DNA of 64,000 bases from Heliopora coerulea. Its lineage: Eukaryota > Cnidaria > Anthozoa > Scleralcyonacea > Helioporidae. Where the stretch lies: positions 558,001 to 622,000 of the forward strand of contig JASJOG010000084.1 of assembly GCA_030142905.1 (NCBI GenBank), read 5' to 3'. The notes beneath the pieces were generated by a model. That model saw only the letters and a list, made by a program, of their open reading frames with translations. It was not told the origin of the DNA and searched no databases. The position numbers were made by a program, and so were the translations under genes. Below, in pieces: positions 59,901-64,000 of the stretch (position 1 is the stretch's first letter; each line of letters begins with the position of its first letter).

Positions 59901-61366
59901 ATGCCTCCTTTTTCGACGACAGACATGGCGGTCACTTCAACACAAACCCACCCAATTCTCAAGGTTAGTTTGTGCATTGTCTCAAGATACCCGCAACGTA
60001 GCTCGCCAAATTTCAACATTTTCACACCGGCTCTCGTCGAGCAATGCTCTGTTAGACTTACTTATGTCTGCTCTTCATGTTACAGCAGAAAAATCCGGGA
60101 AATAAAACGTTCCAGGCAGGATTCTTGTCCGCTCAATCAAACTCATTTGCAGTTCCGCTTTCTTCCTTCGCAAACGACCAAGGGTGTACTGCAGATGTCA
60201 ATCAAATAATTAGTCACTATGCCAAAGCATCTCGGGACATATTTGACGTCGTATTTCAACAAACGCAATTTTGCACTCCTCAAAACAGGGGCCGCGGAGG
60301 CGGGGGGCTGGGGGGCTTTAGCCCTCCACTTTGAAAAACGTCTTAACCACGGTGAATGGTTATACAAGACAGTTCTGAAAAGAACTAGAGGAACCAACAC
60401 ACACAGAGAAAGTAAATACTAAAAAGAAGCACTAAGCATTTCGGCAGACCACTCTTCAGGTGCAAACGTCTGCTAACTGTTGAGAAATGAGTTATCAGCT
60501 TATATTTACACCTGATGTAAAGGCAATGATGTCTTCCCACGTAGGAGGGATTGAACATCAAAATAACGCCAATGTACATGGATTCCATAATCTTTAGAAA
60601 GAATGCTGAACGGCACTTTGCCAGGATGCTAAATTTGGAGTGTGAATAGCTATTGGCACATCTGTCTGACAACAAGTGTTGACCGATTGGCCGAGTCACA
60701 ATTAATCGTTTGAGCAGAGGTACATTGCCTTGTCGGTTGATTTCTTAATGGTACGGTCTTGTTTTGTATAACACTTGGCACATGTTGCTTGATCCTTTCA
60801 CTTAATCGTTGAGTTGTTCTAACTACATAGCGAGAACCACACTCGCATTTTAGTTTATGATTTTAAATATCCGATAAACATATCCGATATTTGAGTGACC
60901 AGCTGATAGTATTTGAGTCGTTCCTGAAAATATAACCAGTGTTTTGTGATTTCTGAGTAATCATTAAAATAAGAAGTGTTCACGACCGTCTAGGATATAT
61001 GGAATTTAATTTTTTCAGGGGGTCATGGTATCGCCCCCTGTCAGCCCCCCCCCACTTAAAATATTGTTCCGCGGCTCCTGCAAAACGACAAACAGAAGCG
61101 ACGCAAAAAATTCGAAATTTCTGAATTGAAACTTTTCACTTCAAAATTGATATTTTTATGAATTTTCCTTGAGGATATCGCTTCAACAACGGCCAAATTT
61201 CAAAACATTCGCAAAGCCAACGTCGTCGATAAGAGAGTTCCGGAACAACACGTCACTGGTCAACGAACACACCAATGTACCGGGAAAGCCAATTGGTTAC
61301 AACTTACAAAACAAGCGCATGCTATTTCAAGAGATCCCAACAAACCAACTTAATGATTTTCCATGA
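59901..61366 (+). CDS. Tentative small three-exon gene of unknown function
   Basis: Model: exon 1 59901-59963 (MPPFSTTDMAVTSTQTHPIL then Lys, donor GTTAGT), exon 2 60086-60183 (QKNPGNKTFQAGFLSAQSNS and FAVPLSSFANDQ), exon 3 61174-61366 (ISLQQRPNFKTFAKPTSSIR to NQLNDFP). Phases 0 and 2 match and give 117 residues. I do not recognise the protein; it is polar, rich in Asn/Gln/Thr/Pro, with no signal or membrane segment. Support: composition unlike the surrounding junk ORFs, three compatible exons, and a promoter-like gap shared with the PHF gene. Against: the exon 2 donor (GTGTAC) is weak and exon 2's reading frame stays open for another 150 bp, so the end of exon 2 could differ. A TIR element (60286-61080) lies in intron 2. 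Confidence 0.4.
60286..61080. mobile_element. TIR element, 795 bp, with CAAAA target duplication, carrying a Penelope GIY-YIG fragment
   Basis: Ends CAGGGGCCGCGG and CCGCGGCTCCTG are inverted with one mismatch, flanked by CAAAA on each side (60281-60285, 61081-61085). Inside, on the minus strand (about 60440-60880), are CECGSRYVVRTTQRLSERIK and ANSYSHSKFSILAKCRSAFF-type peptides. These match the GIY-YIG endonuclease end of Penelope-like retroelements (normally CxxCxxxYVGRTxQRLxxRIKQH, then a FSILAxARSxFxLxxLEA-type block). The fragment is broken by frameshifts or stops (for example near 60700). So either a DNA transposon captured part of a Penelope element or a Penelope copy inserted into it. 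Confidence 0.65.
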
Positions 61367-64000
61367 CCTAAACTAGGTAGCTACTCTGCGATCTTGGTAG
61401 TTGACGTTGTCAGTTCTGAGGAACATTTAACTGTGCTGACGATATTAAATTGGGTCCTAAGAGTCTTCAGACAAAAGGTGTAGAGCATGTGTGTCTCCTT
61501 GAATGATTCATTTAAACACAGCATTAACATAACAGGAAAATCTTTGTTTCGTTGCAGGCTACGGTAAAATACACCGGGTTTTTCTCACTGAACTTGCTTG
61601 AATCTTCAGCCTCCATTTCAAGTTTAATTAGAAAAAGTTAAGGGTGTTCAGAGGTATTCCGTCGCCACGATACAGCTGCTAAGGACAGTTCTTTCAGATT
61701 TCAGAAATAACCAAGGCACAGACCAAGGCGTTGTGTATGTGGAATTCAGTGTTTCAGCTAAAAATTTTTACATAGGGGCCAAACTGGCCCTTGCAATCCA
61801 TTTCTAGGGGCCATATGTTTTACAAAAGGGGCGATTAATCAGTTATTATATGAAAAAGAAGAACTGCATTAGGAACGTAAAAAATGGTAGTTTACATGTT
61901 TTTTACTTTGACAAGAGCGTTCCTTTATTTGCTACAAACATGAAAAGGTGACATTGCATCCATACTAACAGATGTATTATTTGAACAACTCTTAGACCAA
62001 GTAGTTACACTGTACTAGTAGTTAATAATAATATTACATCAAGTAACTATGACAGTAAGGTCTAATCAACTTGAATTGAAATGTATCACTGAATAAAGTT
62101 TCTTCAAAATTTAACATACACGCCTTTGTGTTGCTTTGTAATACACATAACTAAAGGTACTAGTGCTACATGCATGTACACTGTTACATGGCATTATTTC
62201 AATTTGGCATTATTGAATTTTCTTGTAGCTACAACCTTCTTTTACAGCCGGACGATTGACCAGACGCCATGTTTGATGAGCACGTGGAATCGAGGTCAAA
62301 TAGTGTCCAGACTACTCCGAACAAATTGAACTTTGGTTGCGCGCATCGTACATGCATGTTTATTGAATGTTGTGACTTTTTTAGCGAAGTTTTTCATCAC
62401 GAAATTGTGTTTAAATTGGAAAACCACTGCAATTAAACTACGAGAAATATGTCAAGATCGAGGAGTTGCCAAAGGAAAGGGCCACATTGGCCCTTTATCT
62501 GTTGTTTTGGGGGCCATCACCAGAGTTTTTGCGGGATTCCCGCAATGGCGCACTCTGGCTGGAAGTGGAATACACGTAGGCAAAGTTTTTCGTTCGGTGA
62601 CGTAATGTGGTGACGTCACACTAACGTTATCTATCGTTTTCACCATTATTACCATTATGCAAGATTTTGAAGGATATCTCAACCAGAGCTACTCCTAATG
62701 AAAACTATCCATGTGATCATTGATCGATCAAATTTTGATGAAGTTATTACAATTTTAGTGTATTTTTTCGCATAAACATGTCGGTATCTCTGGTACTTTT
62801 AAACATTCTTAAAACACTAGCATTCTTTTTGGGGGAAGACGATCCAGATTCTAATCACAATTAAACAAATAATGTAACTTTAATGTACGAAAACTATAGG
62901 ATCTTCCTCTTTTCGATGACGTCGTGATGACATCACAACTGGATCAAGAGTAGGATACATCAAACAATACAACTTTATGCACTTATACACCATGTAGGTT
63001 CTCGTGGTTTGTCCTGAACTCTGTGGAACGCTACGAGTATTTATTTCAACTCAAGCCGATCTTAGCAAACGCGTGAATGCGCGTGAAACTGATTACTTCC
63101 GAATACCGTCACCCTGTTTGGTAAAGGTTGTTCGATTGGAAATTACGCCGTTATTTAGCTGGCAAAACTGGTATCTATAGTCGGAGTTTTCTTTTTAAAC
63201 TGCCTTAATAAAACAACTTTCAAAAAATCTTCAAGTCTTTGCGTGAATGTTGTATCGAAGAATCATAGTCAAAAGAAAACGAGGAATATAGAAGTTGGAT
63301 TAAGACATACCAATGTTGTTCAAGTGATTGTAACCGCAAAGACCTTCATTACATCTCAAGTGTGACATAACCCATTTATAACTTAAAGTTGCTTACCTAT
63401 TTTTATTTCGTATTGTTAAATTCTACAATTCTTAAGATTATTTATCTGACGATGTATGAATTTGGAATAATCTCTACTGCCACAATCGACAGCTATAATG
63501 TTTGTCACCAACCAAAAACGTACTCCATGGCTTTTGATACCAGGTTATTGTTTTTTTGTGGAGTTTTAGAACCACTACCAGAAACCTAGCGGAGAAACGA
63601 AAATAACATCTGTATATAATCACTGTACGCTCTAAAAAGCTCATATTTGAAACAAAATGAACAAAATATTTGAAACAAAAATGAGCTTCGCAGTCAACCT
63701 CTAACCTCGGCCAGAGGGCTTTTTACTTGGGCAGAGGAAGGTCAGCGAAGATGGCCCAGGTATGGCTGGAATAAGGGTGGTCGATTGTAATCCAATTGGC
63801 CAGTTTCAAAACTGTATTAATTCACCAGGATTATTGCCGTTAAAATCTGGGCGTCAATCGTGGTCGCTAAGCAGGTTTTAAGATGAATATCTTGGCTGAC
63901 ACAGTTTGCAGAACGTTGAATATTTCCTATAAACCATCCGAAAGTCAAACGATCTAGGGCAGCTTGAATTTTCACTTAAAACAGCTATAAATTCTGGAAA
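61367..64000. other. Right-end stretch with no recognised gene
   Basis: AT-rich DNA. A 40-bp near-direct repeat starts GGGGCCAAACTGGCCCTT at about 61774 and AGGGCCACATTGGCCCTT at about 62478, both ending GGGGCCAT. A full CRE palindrome TGACGTCA lies at 62611-62618 and a near copy GATGACGTCGTGATGACATC at about 62918. No ORF has recognisable domains, and no splice-linked exon set was found. Confidence 0.55.

Overview
This window is intron-rich animal nuclear DNA. It is AT-rich, its exons are short with GT/AG borders, and its introns are packed with small inverted-repeat elements, tRNA-derived SINEs and LINE/Penelope remnants. The protein set (polycystin-like REJ/IPT protein with CGGD-type cysteine repeats, alpha-arrestin, XRCC4, V-ATPase C, SF3A1, PHF13/23-type PHD protein) and the repeat style suggest a cnidarian, most likely an anthozoan such as a stony coral. 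The species assignment is inference. All gene calls come from reading translated exons and from memory of the families; no search was run.

Layout: (1) about 269-8664, minus strand: 5' part of a large secreted or membrane polycystin-1-like protein (Cys-repeat, IPT/TIG and REJ regions), running off the left edge; a possible signal-peptide exon lies at 10826-10904. (2) 8665-14807: gene-poor stretch with inverted repeats and a duplicated Penelope-type reverse transcriptase remnant. (3) 14808-17161 minus: ribosomal protein S11, head-to-head across 188 bp with (4) 17350-24404 plus: CWF19L1. (5) 25469-30502 minus: V-ATPase subunit C. (6) 31412-36057 minus: XRCC4. (7) 37797-41306 plus: alpha-arrestin (ARRDC-like). 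(8) 42720-54051 minus: SF3A1. (9) 55882-59521 minus: PHF13/PHF23-like PHD finger protein. (10) 59901-61366 plus: tentative small gene of unknown function, divergent from the PHF gene, with an 795-bp TIR element in its second intron. (11) 61367-64000: no recognised gene.

The genes do not form a pathway. They are mostly housekeeping (translation, splicing, vacuolar acidification, NHEJ repair, receptor trafficking, chromatin reading). Two close divergent pairs (RPS11/CWF19L1; PHF/unknown) look like shared bidirectional promoters. I found no convincing new molecular system. The most unusual material is the mobile-DNA landscape: several families of short fold-back elements, one of them present in about nine copies across nearly every gene's introns, a GC-box-like TIR element and SINE cluster lodged in the XRCC4/arrestin divergent promoter, and a TIR element carrying a Penelope GIY-YIG fragment.
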